Assembly (NCBI GenBank): GCA_963726315.1
Contig: CAVSBZ010000004.1
Span: 1 to 64,000 of the forward strand
Origin: FEB-25 sp963726315
Lineage (GTDB): Bacteria > Chloroflexota > Anaerolineae > Anaerolineales > UBA4823
Direction of reading: 5' to 3'
DNA length: 64,000 nt
Shown: positions 36,107-45,608 of the stretch, piece by piece
Layout: every line of letters begins with the position of its first letter
Numbering within the stretch: position 1 is the stretch's first letter
Made by a program: the position numbers and the translations under genes
The notes under the pieces: model-generated
The model's input: only the letters and a program-made list of their open reading frames with translations
Told to the model about the DNA's origin: nothing
Databases searched by the model: none

Positions 36107-37318
36107 ATGCGAATCGCGATTTATCACAATCTGCCATCAGGGGGAGCTAAGCGTTCGCTATATGAAATGACGCGGTATTTGTCGCAAAGTCATAAAATTG
36201 ATGCATATAGTCTTTCTTGTGCAGAGCATAATTTCGCTGATCTTAGATCTCTCGTAGGAAATTATTTGGTTTTTCCATTTTCAACCCTTCCAAAATTCCG
36301 CAGTCCATTTGGAAGGCTAAACCAATTAATATACCTACTCGATCTGTTGCGGTTAGATCTTATGGATCGATCGCTAGCTAATAAAATAGACAATGAAAAA
36401 TATGATGTGGTTTTCGTACATCATTGCCGTTACCGCCAGAGTCCAGGCGTTCTACGTTTTTTACGAACACCAACAATATACTATTGCCAGGAACCCCCTC
36501 GCTGGATATACGATCCTCCCATTCCACGTCCTGATTTATCTACGCGTTCCCATCGCACCTGGTATAAACACATAGACCCGTTACCAAGTTTATATCGATA
36601 CGCTGTACGTCGTCTTGATAAATTAAATGTGCAAGGATCATCGAGAATCCTGGTTAATTCGCACCATTCTCAAGAGAATGTATGGCGTATATATGGAAAA
36701 TATCCCTCTGTGTGTTATCTGGGAGTGGATACGAATGAGTTTACACATGTATTATGTCAACGTGAACCAATCATTCTCTCTGTAGGGACCATAAATCCGG
36801 TTAAAGGTTATGATTTGCTTATTATGGGAATAGCGCGTTTACCTGAAAATAGTCGCCCGAAACTCGTGATTATTAGTAATCAAAGTGATCCGCAAGAAAA
36901 GGTTTTTCTTGAACGGTTGGCCGAAAATAACCATGTTAATATGCAGATAATGCCCATAATTAGTGATAGCCATGAGTTAGCGGTCTGGTACTCACGTGCG
37001 CAAATAACAGGATATACGCCTGTATTAGAACCACTTGGTCTGGTCCCATTAGAATCAATGGCTTGTGAGACACCGGTAGTTGGGATTAGAGAAGGTGGCG
37101 TGCGGGAAACAGTCATAGATGGATATAATGGTATATTGGTTGATAGAGACCCTGATGCATTGGCAGATGGCTTGAGTGATTTACTTTCGGAACCCCAAAA
37201 GGCGCTTGATATGGGACAAAGAGGACGAAATTGGGTATCACAAAATTGGACCTGGGAAAAATGTGGAGAAAAGATCAATCAGACAATTAAGGATACAATC
37301 GAAAATGCAGCAAATTGA
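36107..37318 (+). CDS. GT4 glycosyltransferase
   Basis: Retaining family 4 transferase of 403 residues with GT-B fold. The N-terminal domain has the YHNLPSGGAKRSLYEM glycine-rich start and a HHCRYRQSP segment; the C-terminal domain has ILSVGTINPVKGYDLLI, the GYTPVLEPLGLVPLESMACETPVVG nucleotide-sugar loop (E-x7-E motif), and DGYNGILVDRDPDALADGL. Between them GVDTNEF matches the linker of many GT4 enzymes. AAGATAGAG just before the ATG serves as ribosome-binding site. Confidence 0.88.
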   Translation: MRIAIYHNLPSGGAKRSLYEMTRYLSQSHKIDAYSLSCAEHNFADLRSLVGNYLVFPFSTLPKFRSPFGRLNQLIYLLDLLRLDLMDRSLANKIDNEKYDVVFVHHCRYRQSPGVLRFLRTPTIYYCQEPPRWIYDPPIPRPDLSTRSHRTWYKHIDPLPSLYRYAVRRLDKLNVQGSSRILVNSHHSQENVWRIYGKYPSVCYLGVDTNEFTHVLCQREPIILSVGTINPVKGYDLLIMGIARLPENSRPKLVIISNQSDPQEKVFLERLAENNHVNMQIMPIISDSHELAVWYSRAQITGYTPVLEPLGLVPLESMACETPVVGIREGGVRETVIDGYNGILVDRDPDALADGLSDLLSEPQKALDMGQRGRNWVSQNWTWEKCGEKINQTIKDTIENAAN

Positions 37319-37434
37319 ACCAATGAAAATTAAGGAATAAAATAAAGAAAACTCTGATTATCCGATCAGTAATGAGTCCGTTGGTAGAAATATAGTAATT
37401 AGATCATAAAGATGTTTGCAGAATTGGATGGAAT

Positions 37435-37731
37435 ATGGAAAAATCACAACGAATCCTCATAACCGGCGGTGCTGGCTTCATCGGTTCAAACCTTGCGCAC
37501 CGATTAATTAACCAGGGGCACGAAGTGATTATCTTTGATAATCTCTCCCGCTCTGGTTGTAAAACAAACCTGGATTGGTTGACAAATGAATTTGGTCCCG
37601 ATGCCTTCAAACTAATAAAGGCGGACCTGAATGATTTCAACTCCCTTCTGCAAGCAGCCGAAGGAGTAAATCGAATTCTATCACCTGGCAGGGCAGGTGG
37701 CAGTAACCACTTCTGTAATCAACCCTCGTAA
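37435..37731 (+). CDS. NAD-dependent sugar epimerase (CDP-paratose 2-epimerase-like), N-terminal part (frameshifted)
   Basis: Short-chain dehydrogenase-type sugar epimerase. The NAD loop is LITGGAGFIGSNLAHRL and FDNLSRSG follows. At 37678 one extra C (ATTCTATCAC) breaks the frame; without it the expected IYHLAGQVAVTTSV continues at 37679. Codons after 37678 in this frame are not meaningful. Its ATG lies 116 bases after the GT4 gene and has AATGGAAT as a poor ribosome-binding site. Confidence 0.82.
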   Translation: MEKSQRILITGGAGFIGSNLAHRLINQGHEVIIFDNLSRSGCKTNLDWLTNEFGPDAFKLIKADLNDFNSLLQAAEGVNRILSPGRAGGSNHFCNQPS

Positions 37732-38476
37732 GGATTTTGAGGACAACGCCATTGGAACATTCAACACCCTTGAAGCTGCGCGTATGGTGGGTGATAACCC
37801 CATTTTCCTTTACACCAGTACCAATAAAGTGTATGGAAGTATGGATGGTGTGGAGATTATCGAGGAAAAAACCCGGTATCGATATGCCAACCTTCCGTTT
37901 GGAATCGACGAAAAGCAGCCGCTCGATTTTCATTCGCCTTATGGCTGCTCCAAAGGAACTGGGGACCAATATACTCGAGATTACGCCAGAATCTACGGAT
38001 TGCGAACAATTGTGGTTCGGCAAAGCTGCATCTATGGATACCGTCAGTTTGGGATTGAAGATCAGGGCTGGCTCGCCTGGTTTATCATTGCTGCGTTAAA
38101 AGGACGATCAATTACCATTTTCGGTGACGGCAAGCAAATGCGAGACATTCTTTTCATTGAAGACTTACTTGATTTTTATGACGCGGTTGTGGGAGGAATT
38201 AATACTACAGCAGGGCAAATATACAATGTGGGAGGCGGACCTCAGAATACTCTTAGCGTCTGGTGCGAGTTTTCTCCACTTTTGGAGGAATTATTGGGGC
38301 ATTCTCTCCATATCCAATATGCCGGTTGGCGACCTGGTGATCAATTTGTTTATGTCAGCGACATCCGCAAAGCAGAGCGAGTTTTGGGATGGCAGCCACA
38401 CTATTCAAGCCAGCGAGGAATTACCTGTCTGTATGAGTGGATTCGCGATAACCAGAATTTATTTACTCATCTATAA
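37679..38476 (+). CDS. NAD-dependent sugar epimerase (CDP-paratose 2-epimerase-like), C-terminal part
   Basis: Continuation after the one-base frameshift at 37678. It holds YTSTNKVYG, the catalytic SPYGCSKGTGDQY (Y-x3-K), RQSCIYGYRQFGIEDQGWLAWFIIAAL and GDGKQMRDILFIEDLLD. The STNKVYG and FGIEDQGW segments are those of proteins annotated as CDP-paratose 2-epimerase, which makes CDP-tyvelose; UDP- or dTDP-sugar epimerases of the same superfamily are alternatives. No CDP-glucose dehydratase or synthetase is in the window. Joined length is about 347 residues, typical. Confidence 0.82.
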   Translation, partial: YHLAGQVAVTTSVINPRKDFEDNAIGTFNTLEAARMVGDNPIFLYTSTNKVYGSMDGVEIIEEKTRYRYANLPFGIDEKQPLDFHSPYGCSKGTGDQYTRDYARIYGLRTIVVRQSCIYGYRQFGIEDQGWLAWFIIAALKGRSITIFGDGKQMRDILFIEDLLDFYDAVVGGINTTAGQIYNVGGGPQNTLSVWCEFSPLLEELLGHSLHIQYAGWRPGDQFVYVSDIRKAERVLGWQPHYSSQRGITCLYEWIRDNQNLFTHL

Positions 38477-38560
38477 TTTTGTTTCAATGCAGATCGTCCA
38501 CCTCATTACGAAGTAGTTTATGACGGTCATCTTCCTTCATTATAAGTTCTCAAACGAAAA

Positions 38561-39484
38561 ATGATGAATTCAAGTTATCCACTGGTCGCTATCATTATTT
38601 TAAATTGGAACAATGACAGGGATGTACTCACTTGTCTCCTGTCTTTAAAAAAAGTGGATTATCCCAACATTGAAATTTGGATTGTAGATAATGGTTCCAC
38701 AGATCCATCTTCACCGATCTTCCAAGAATATTATCCCGAAGCTCATGTGTTAAGGCTGAGTAAAAATCTGGGGTATACGGGCGGCAATAACGTTGGGATT
38801 CAACAAGCTTTGGATCATCATGCAGATTGGGTATTCCTTCTTAATAATGACACCACACTTGCTCCTGATGCTTTGAGCTCGATGATCTCTGTTGGTCAAA
38901 ACAGATCAGATATCGGGGTGATAGGTCCGACTATTTATCACACAACAGCACCTGACATCATCCAAACGGCGGGTGGCCTTCTCGACCAGTATTTACGGAC
39001 GACTCATCGAGGCTTGAATCAGGTTGATCGGGGACAATTCCTCGTTCCAACGGGAGTTGATTGGGTGTCAGGATGTGCTTTGCTAGCTCGTAGTGTCATG
39101 ATCAGGCAGATTGGCTTATTAGACGACCGATTTTTCATGTACAATGAGGAACTCGATTGGTGTATCCGAGCCAAACTCGCAAGCTGGCAGATCATGCATG
39201 TCCCGGATGCTCATGTATGGCACGCTGGGGTCAATCCGACCTATTTACCCAACCCTTATGTCACATATTATATGGTGCGAAACCGATTTTTACTTTTAAG
39301 TAAGCATCACGCCAGTATAATTTCCTGGTTGGATACTTCTTTTCAGGTAATCCGAACGCTCCTAAGCTGGTCTGTTCGCCCGAAATGGAAGGAAAAGAAA
39401 ATTCACCGTGATGCCATGTGGCGAGGAACTATCGACTTTTTACGCCATCGTTGGGGACGAATGACGCCTGAATACAATAAATGA
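38561..39484 (+). CDS. GT2 glycosyltransferase (rhamnosyltransferase-like)
   Basis: Family 2 enzyme of 307 residues. It shows IIILNWNNDRDVLTCLLSL, VDNGSTDPSSP, NLGYTGGNNVGIQQAL, the metal-binding LLNNDTTLAPDAL, WVSGCALLARSVMIRQIGLLDDRFFMYNEELDWCIRAKL and HVWHAGV, the pattern of the WbbL/RfbF branch that transfers deoxyhexoses such as rhamnose. The acceptor sugar is unknown. The following GT4 gene begins inside its stop codon (ATGA). Confidence 0.87.
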   Translation: MMNSSYPLVAIIILNWNNDRDVLTCLLSLKKVDYPNIEIWIVDNGSTDPSSPIFQEYYPEAHVLRLSKNLGYTGGNNVGIQQALDHHADWVFLLNNDTTLAPDALSSMISVGQNRSDIGVIGPTIYHTTAPDIIQTAGGLLDQYLRTTHRGLNQVDRGQFLVPTGVDWVSGCALLARSVMIRQIGLLDDRFFMYNEELDWCIRAKLASWQIMHVPDAHVWHAGVNPTYLPNPYVTYYMVRNRFLLLSKHHASIISWLDTSFQVIRTLLSWSVRPKWKEKKIHRDAMWRGTIDFLRHRWGRMTPEYNK

Positions 39485-39945
39485 ATATCTTATTCATTTC
39501 CCCTTGGTTTCCTTACCCACCCGATAATGGCTCCAAGGTCCGAATTTACAACCATCTCAAGACTTTATCGCAGCAGCATGAAGTACGATTGATTTCATTC
39601 GTGCGGGATGGAGAGCAAGTTGATCAGAAAGCATTGGATGGAATTTGCCGATTGGAAGCGAAAATTCCCTGGCAAGAGTTCAATCCCACTAGTTGGAAAA
39701 GTCTGGTCGGAATTTTCAGTCCAACCCCACGTTCAATTGTAGACACATACAGCCCTAAAATGTCTGGACAATTACAACGATCGATTAGACAGGAACTACC
39801 TGATTTAATCATTGCTTCGGAAATGGCTACTGCAATCTATGGTGGTAAAAAGTTAAAAAATCCCGAGTATATTAGACGAAATGCAATTAGGTTTTTATTA
39901 TCAAATTTTTTCAAATGCCAAGTCGCCATTTTCAAAGATGCGTAA
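39481..39945 (+). CDS. GT4 glycosyltransferase (TIGR03087-like), N-terminal part (frameshifted)
   Basis: N-terminal GT-B domain of a family 4 enzyme (MNILFISPWFPYPPDNGSKVRIYNHLKTLS, VRLISFVRDGEQ). The start resembles sugar transferases found in exosortase/EPS loci. The frame breaks in a run of six A at 39855-39860; with five A the protein would continue KLKIPSILDEMQLGFYYQ in the next fragment. The codons after 39856 in this frame are spurious. The ATG overlaps the stop of the preceding GT2 gene. Confidence 0.83.
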   Translation: MNILFISPWFPYPPDNGSKVRIYNHLKTLSQQHEVRLISFVRDGEQVDQKALDGICRLEAKIPWQEFNPTSWKSLVGIFSPTPRSIVDTYSPKMSGQLQRSIRQELPDLIIASEMATAIYGGKKLKNPEYIRRNAIRFLLSNFFKCQVAIFKDA

Positions 39946-40684
39946 GAAATTATATTTAGCTAAAGTCCGTTCATACACCAAGTACCTAGTTAATCAGTAC
40001 GATGCATGCACCGTCGCTTCGGAAACTGAACGAGAATTATTCTCTCAGGTGGTGGATCAGAAAGATCGAATCCACGTAATTCCGAATGGTGTAGATCTTG
40101 TGTATAACCAGCCTGGTATGGCTAAACCACATCCACATACATTAGTCTACAACGGTAAGCTTACTTATAGTGCAAACTATGATGCTATGAGCTACTTCTT
40201 GCGGGATATTTTTCCGAATATTCTGGTTCGTGTTCCCGAAGCGACCCTAACGATTACTGGATCAGTCCAAGGCGTAGACCTTTCTCAGCTTTCTGTAAAT
40301 GATCATGTCATATTTTCAGGTTTTTTGCCCGATATTCGCCCCGCGGTAGCTGAAGCCTGGGCTTGTGTCGTTCCCTTGCGCCAAGGTGGAGGCACACGGT
40401 TGAAGATTTTAGAAGCCATGGCACTAGGTACTCCGGTAATTGCGACATCGAAAGCTGCTGAAGGTTTATTCGTGACTCCTGGGATGAATATTCTGTTAGC
40501 AGATACTCCCGAAGAATTTTCTGTGCATACCATTCAGCTGTTGAATAACTATCAATTAAGATGTGATCTTTCCAAAAATGGTAGGGAATTTGTTGAAAAA
40601 AATTATGACTGGGATACAATTGGTTCGTCATTTGAACGATTAATTGGATATGTGATAAATCATAGCAAACAAAGAGGAATGTGA
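39857..40684 (+). CDS. GT4 glycosyltransferase (TIGR03087-like), C-terminal part
   Basis: Continuation of the previous fragment after the A-run frameshift. It starts IPSILDEMQLGFYYQIF, which is the expected acceptor-side segment, and goes on with TVASETERELF, VIPNGVDLVYNQP, LVYNGKLTYSANYDAMSYFL, the FSGFLPDIRPAVAEAWACVVPLRQGGGTRLKILEAMALGTPVIAT donor-binding core and EKNYDWDTIGSSFERL. Joined length is about 400 residues. A shorter reading could start at ATG 39881. Confidence 0.85.
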   Translation, partial: KIPSILDEMQLGFYYQIFSNAKSPFSKMRKKLYLAKVRSYTKYLVNQYDACTVASETERELFSQVVDQKDRIHVIPNGVDLVYNQPGMAKPHPHTLVYNGKLTYSANYDAMSYFLRDIFPNILVRVPEATLTITGSVQGVDLSQLSVNDHVIFSGFLPDIRPAVAEAWACVVPLRQGGGTRLKILEAMALGTPVIATSKAAEGLFVTPGMNILLADTPEEFSVHTIQLLNNYQLRCDLSKNGREFVEKNYDWDTIGSSFERLIGYVINHSKQRGM

Positions 40685-40824
40685 TTTATTGGTTCCTTGG
40701 GTATCGGTCGTTATTAGAAGGCTAACTTTTCAATCTGGATATTTACTCCCCTATAGATAATATATTGTTATTCGAATACCAATTTATTAATAATACCCAA
40801 AAGTCGTAAACAACAGTATTTAAG

Positions 40825-42306
40825 ATGTTTTTCAAAAAAACAGCAGATAAAATTCTTTTCTCTAGCTCGCAGATTTTCGAACAATTTTGGGATAGCCACC
40901 CGTATGTTTGGATAAAGTTGGGTGTAGTCCTAATGGTGTTTGTTGCTTCCGTTATTTTTGGCTACAAAGCTTCTCCCAAGTGGACATTATTGGCCTTGGT
41001 TCTTATCGGTGGAGGTATCGGATTCATAACCTTACTCCGTTACCCAGAGATTGGTGTTTTAGTTCTTATTCCTTTGTCCTTTTTTACAACTTGGGAAATG
41101 GGCACAGGGACAAGTGCATCATTTAACCTCACATTTATTTTTATATTAATGATTATAGGGATCTGGATATTCAGAGTTTTTACCAATCGCGGTCCAGAAA
41201 TACCACAGCGGAGTTCAATAAATATCCTATCCATAATGTTCATTTCTGCGACCTTTATTTCATTCCTTGGCGGAAATATAAAATGGGTGCTTAACGCCCA
41301 GGATCAAGCTACTCTTCCTGCCCAAATTGGTGGCTGGTTGCTTTACATCCTTTCGATAGGCATCATGCTTTACATCCAAGCGCATATAAAGGATATCCGC
41401 TGGTTGAAAATCCTTACCTGGCTATTTATTTGTCTGGGCTCGATATACATTATTGAGGCTTTTTCACCCATCAAATTCATTTCAAAATTACATTTTTTCT
41501 CAACCGGAAGTGTCGGATCAATGTATTGGGTTTGGTTAATAGCACTATCATTTGGACAATTTATGTTTAATAAGAAATTGCACTACCTTATTAGACTCGC
41601 CCTTGGGTTACTCATAATAGCAATTCTTGCTTTTGGTTTATCACCCAGCCACAGGGAATGGACATCCGGTTGGTTACCACCATTAATAGCCATGGCAACC
41701 ATCCTGTGGCTTCGTTCCTGGCGAATAGGTCTTGCTGCGACAATTGTGGCTATAGTTATAATAATAATATCTAAATCATCCTTTTTTACTGATGTTGTTG
41801 TTTCTACAAACCAATATAGTATTCTTTCTCGTTATGCGACTTATCCGATTTTATTTGAGTTGATCAAAACCAACCCTATTATAGGTTTGGGCTTTGCTAA
41901 TTATTCACACTATACTTACCTATATCCGATTTTAGGCTGGTATGTAAGTTTTAATTCACACAACAATTATATGGACATTATTGCTCAAACAGGTTTCGTG
42001 GGAATGGTTTTATTCATATGCCTGATGATTGCAGTAGGTTTACGTGGATGGAAACTTCGTAAATTGGAGGTGGATGGTTTCAGTAGCGGATATATTAATG
42101 GCTGCATTGGTGGATTGGTTGGCATGTTGGCAGCTGGGATGTTAGGAGATTGGTTCTTACCTTACTTGTATAATATTGGAATTCCCGGATTCCGTGCAAG
42201 TGTTTTCGCATGGATATTTTTAGGTGGATTACTAGCACTCGGCAGAATATTACACATTCAAGAAAATCAACCACCTTCCTTGGGAATGCAAAATCAATCA
42301 GAATAA
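40825..42306 (+). CDS. O-antigen ligase / Wzy-like membrane protein
   Basis: Integral membrane protein of 493 residues with about 10-12 hydrophobic helices. A Wzy_C (O-antigen ligase) pattern lies in the C-terminal half: ILSRYATYPILFELIKTNPIIGLGFANYSHYTY, then a large outside loop and FNSHNNYMDIIAQTGFVGMVLF, where the conserved H-N-x2 and G-x-x-G elements are seen. Such proteins polymerise repeat units or ligate glycans to a lipid or protein on the outer face. Which of the two cannot be told. A second member of the family is at 55134. Confidence 0.8.
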   Translation: MFFKKTADKILFSSSQIFEQFWDSHPYVWIKLGVVLMVFVASVIFGYKASPKWTLLALVLIGGGIGFITLLRYPEIGVLVLIPLSFFTTWEMGTGTSASFNLTFIFILMIIGIWIFRVFTNRGPEIPQRSSINILSIMFISATFISFLGGNIKWVLNAQDQATLPAQIGGWLLYILSIGIMLYIQAHIKDIRWLKILTWLFICLGSIYIIEAFSPIKFISKLHFFSTGSVGSMYWVWLIALSFGQFMFNKKLHYLIRLALGLLIIAILAFGLSPSHREWTSGWLPPLIAMATILWLRSWRIGLAATIVAIVIIIISKSSFFTDVVVSTNQYSILSRYATYPILFELIKTNPIIGLGFANYSHYTYLYPILGWYVSFNSHNNYMDIIAQTGFVGMVLFICLMIAVGLRGWKLRKLEVDGFSSGYINGCIGGLVGMLAAGMLGDWFLPYLYNIGIPGFRASVFAWIFLGGLLALGRILHIQENQPPSLGMQNQSE

Positions 42307-42585
42307 ATCTACTTTGAAAAGAGATGGATCGAATAAAAAAATTTCTTTATCAACTTAATGCAGTAGTAGAAATAAATTCATTCGTATAAAATCTTCTGAT
42401 TTAACGATAAATACAATAAACCGTCTTGTTTTTTTTTAAAGTAGAGGCCAAGCGATATACTTTCTCACTATGTTTTGTTTTTTTCTTCCATTGTTTGATA
42501 ACCATTGAACAAAAAGGCCAAATTGAATCACCTAGATAGGTTCTTGAACTCTTCGTAACCTATTTACGTAAATAAAGAAGTTGTT

Positions 42586-42591
42586 TATAAT
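42586..42591 (+). promoter_or_regulatory. Possible promoter of a leaderless gene
   Basis: TATAAT ends 7 bases before ATG 42599, and TTTACG lies 17 bases upstream at 42563-42568, a fair match to the -35 consensus. No Shine-Dalgarno sequence precedes that ATG. The same TATAAT-N7-ATG spacing is found at gmhB. Confidence 0.45.
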
Positions 42592-42598
42592 TCGGCTT

Positions 42599-44113
42599 AT
42601 GGTTAAAAGAATTGCATTGAAAAGAAAATCTGCAAGCATTATTGCGTTTACTTGTATTCTCATCCTATCATTATTTATATTTTTCTTTACCACAATTTTA
42701 GCTAGTGGCAGTGGATATTTATCGATAAAAGCTGCACACGCTTTAGAACTAAACGGGAGTGCACAGGAGCATCGTATTTACCTCCCCCTCGTATTTAATA
42801 TAAATCCATCTGTCGTTCCAACTGTTAATATTCCCACAATTGAAAATGTTCAAGGCGATTGGTTTCCTGAAGAAGCAGCAGTAATTTGGTTTGGGAAAGT
42901 AACCCCCACAGACAATTATTCTGACATCCGGATTGGTTACTTCCAATCTGCTCTTTGGGTGTGGATTTCAATAATCGACCGGAGATTGTGGTATGACAAA
43001 TCACCATCACCGGAAGACCTCACGAAATGGGATGCAGTTAGCCTATTCTTGAATATTGATGATAACGGTAATAACTTTACGTTTGATAATACCCTTAGGT
43101 TTGACTCACAGTTGTATGGAGGTGAACCTAATAGAAATAATTGGCAAGCTGCATATCATGCAAGTAACGAGGGTTGGATGATCAGCCCCATTAATTTCGA
43201 GACCCATACAAATTGGTGGAGTATGGAAGGTGGATTAAATGATGATTCCGATGACCGCGCTTGGGTAGCTGAATATATTATTCCATTTCAGTCCCTCGGG
43301 TTGTCTGGTCCGCCTCCTGAAGGCACAGAATGGCGAATGGGATTCGAGTTACATGATAGAGATGAATTCAATGGAACGCAGATTCCGGATAAAGCCTGGC
43401 CAGAATATATGTTACCAAATAAGCCTGTTACCTGGGCTATAGCTCATGCTGGCTTACCAGGTTACGTTCCACCCCAGTCCTTGAATCCACAAACATATAC
43501 TTTACGAAATGGATTAAATGGGATAACCATAACTGATGGAATGGTTGGTGGAGATACGATCTGTGGTGATGGATTAGATTTTTGGAGCCAATGGGGTGAT
43601 ACGAGCTACCCTGGAACAAGACATTTCAACATCCAAAACCAAGGAAACACCGACGATTGGCCTTGTTTCTCGAAGACCTATATTACTATTCCGCTTGACA
43701 GCTTACCACGTGGTATGGAGGTGATTTCTGCTACCATCACCGTTCATCAGATAGGCCAAGCAACTGGGCCTAGTGATGACCCACCGAAAGCTCTCAATAC
43801 ATTGATCCAGATTTGGGAAATAAACCAAGATTGGGACCCATTCACTCTAACATGGAATAATGCACCTACGCCTTTTGAAAATCTAAGCCAAGGATGGGTT
43901 GGAGCAATCGATGAATCACAACTGGGTATTCCTCGATATCTAGATGTGAGCCTGGCAGCTACCAGGGCGTATGCTGCTGGAAAGCCGCTTCGATTGGCTC
44001 TTTACTCAGCCGATTTTTATGGAGGGCATGGTAAGTATTTCTTTTCCTCTAGTAGTGAGGATTATGATGGAGATTGGCGTCCTAGCTTGACTATAACCCT
44101 TGGGAATCCATAA
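42599..44113 (+). CDS. Exported DNRLRE-domain protein with an N-terminal carbohydrate-binding-like domain
   Basis: Predicted surface protein of about 504 residues. A hydrophobic segment (residues 16-36) follows a basic N-terminus. The motif HRIYLPLVFNIN comes next (about 58-69). Residues 80-270 resemble a CBM9-like or DOMON-related beta-sandwich (DIRIGYFQSALWVWISIIDRRLW, WDAVSLFLNIDDNGNN, WVAEYIIPFQSLGL). Residues 300-504 are a DNRLRE domain (YTLRNGLNGITITDG, YITIPLDSLPRGMEVISATITVHQ, LTLTWNNAP-like core), named for Asn/Asp-Arg-Leu-Arg repeats of surface proteins. The ATG at 42599 is preferred to TTG 42581 for the reason given under the promoter. It stands alone among glycosyltransferase genes. 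Confidence 0.72.
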   Translation: MVKRIALKRKSASIIAFTCILILSLFIFFFTTILASGSGYLSIKAAHALELNGSAQEHRIYLPLVFNINPSVVPTVNIPTIENVQGDWFPEEAAVIWFGKVTPTDNYSDIRIGYFQSALWVWISIIDRRLWYDKSPSPEDLTKWDAVSLFLNIDDNGNNFTFDNTLRFDSQLYGGEPNRNNWQAAYHASNEGWMISPINFETHTNWWSMEGGLNDDSDDRAWVAEYIIPFQSLGLSGPPPEGTEWRMGFELHDRDEFNGTQIPDKAWPEYMLPNKPVTWAIAHAGLPGYVPPQSLNPQTYTLRNGLNGITITDGMVGGDTICGDGLDFWSQWGDTSYPGTRHFNIQNQGNTDDWPCFSKTYITIPLDSLPRGMEVISATITVHQIGQATGPSDDPPKALNTLIQIWEINQDWDPFTLTWNNAPTPFENLSQGWVGAIDESQLGIPRYLDVSLAATRAYAAGKPLRLALYSADFYGGHGKYFFSSSSEDYDGDWRPSLTITLGNP

Positions 44114-44311
44114 ATCTGAGAATGATAAATTTTCTGAGTGTTTAGCTTACTTGTATTTCATTCTTTCACATTTTTATCATAAAAATTTGATATGGTTTTA
44201 TTTGGTGTTGAGACCTTCTCATGGTAGTTGTTTTGCATTTATACATATACAGTTTTTTTCTAATACCGATCTGAAAGCAATCGCCTAATTGTAAATTCAA
44301 AACTGATCATA

Positions 44312-45220
44312 ATGGAATCAACGCAAATTTCCGCAGATATTTCGGTCATTGTTGTAAATTGGAATACTCGCCAGATGTTGTCCCAATGCCTGAAGTCAGT
44401 GAGAGACAATCTTCAGGATCTACTGATTGAATCATTCGTTGTTGACAATGGTTCTACCGATGGCAGTACAGAAATGGTACGGAATGACTTTCCTGAAGTT
44501 AATCTTATTGAAAATATACAGAATGTAGGTTTTGCCAAAGCGAATAACCAAGCTATACGATTAAGCGTTGGTAGATATATTCTTCTATTAAATAGTGATG
44601 CAATTCTGACCCCGATGGCAATACAGAAAATGGTCAGGTTAATGGATTCTGATCAATCCATTGGAATAGCTGGCGCACAACTAGTTTATCCCGATGGCCG
44701 TCCTCAAGGATGCCATGGACCACTGCCAAGTTTTTGGTCTGAAGTATTGGGATTGTATGGTTTTGACAGGTTTCGAACTGTTAAAGTCGGTCGACTTGAT
44801 TACACTGAGACCGGAGAGGTTGGTGGTGCGTGTATGTTGATCCGGAAAAAACTATTGGATCTAATTGGAATGCTTGATGAGAACTTTTTCATGTTTAATG
44901 AAGAATTTGATCTTTGTAATCGCTGTCACAAAGCGGGATCGAAAGTTGTACACGTAGCATCAGCGACAATAATCCATGTCCGGGGTGGAAGTACAAACAA
45001 TACAGTCCGACGTATTGTACAGCTGTATGCAAATAAGCTGCGCTATTTTAATAAGTATTTTGGTCAAAAAGCTGAGCGTCGGTTAAAGGTCATGATGATA
45101 ATCGCAGCAAAGGTGAAATGGTTATTCTACCTAATATTACGATTGTTAAGTTTAGGGCGAATTCAAAAAGATAAATTATGGTCGGATGTAATAAATGAAC
45201 TAAGTTTATCCACTGAATAA
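44312..45220 (+). CDS. GT2 glycosyltransferase (WbbL-like)
   Basis: Family 2 enzyme of 302 residues with ISVIVVNWNTRQMLSQCL, VVDNGSTDGSTEM, NVGFAKANNQAI, the metal-binding LLNSDAIL, EVGGACMLIRKKLLDLIGMLDENFFMFNEEFDLCNR, and a C-terminal amphipathic region. This set is the WbbL rhamnosyltransferase branch. No good ribosome-binding site precedes ATG 44312. It is flanked by gene-free DNA on both sides (198 and 388 bases). Confidence 0.86.
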   Translation: MESTQISADISVIVVNWNTRQMLSQCLKSVRDNLQDLLIESFVVDNGSTDGSTEMVRNDFPEVNLIENIQNVGFAKANNQAIRLSVGRYILLLNSDAILTPMAIQKMVRLMDSDQSIGIAGAQLVYPDGRPQGCHGPLPSFWSEVLGLYGFDRFRTVKVGRLDYTETGEVGGACMLIRKKLLDLIGMLDENFFMFNEEFDLCNRCHKAGSKVVHVASATIIHVRGGSTNNTVRRIVQLYANKLRYFNKYFGQKAERRLKVMMIIAAKVKWLFYLILRLLSLGRIQKDKLWSDVINELSLSTE

Positions 45221-45608
45221 GTCTTTTTGAACTTGTTGCACTAAAAGGTTGAATCTACCAATATAATAAATGCTGTTGCTTATAGAAATATACGCTATCT
45301 CTATTCGTCGTTTCATATTAAAATTTGCTGCTTATAAATAATTGGATATATTGGCTCTATTATCGAACCGTAACTGGATAAATTGATTAGAACAAATTAT
45401 TTTGCTTCAATAATCTATATTCGTATTCTAAAACCCTCGTTCAGCAATAAAAACTCAGCCTGTCAGTCAGAATAAATATTAGCGGATAAGATCAATATAT
45501 CGTTATTATTTTTAAATATTCTGAATTCTTTTGATTAAAAACAAAGATATGGTACCGAGTATCGAGATGACTGCCAAGTTAAGAAAGATAAATACTGAGA
45601 TTTGATCG
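45221..45608. other. Gene-free AT-rich stretch
   Basis: No coding frame, hairpin terminator or repeat is visible in these 388 bases on either strand. It separates two glycosyltransferase genes and probably carries the promoter of the second. Confidence 0.3.

Noticed and set aside
37674..37680. The inserted bases at 18388 and 37678 both create a GAATTC site
   Set aside because: The other breaks do not share it, so two cases are most likely coincidence.
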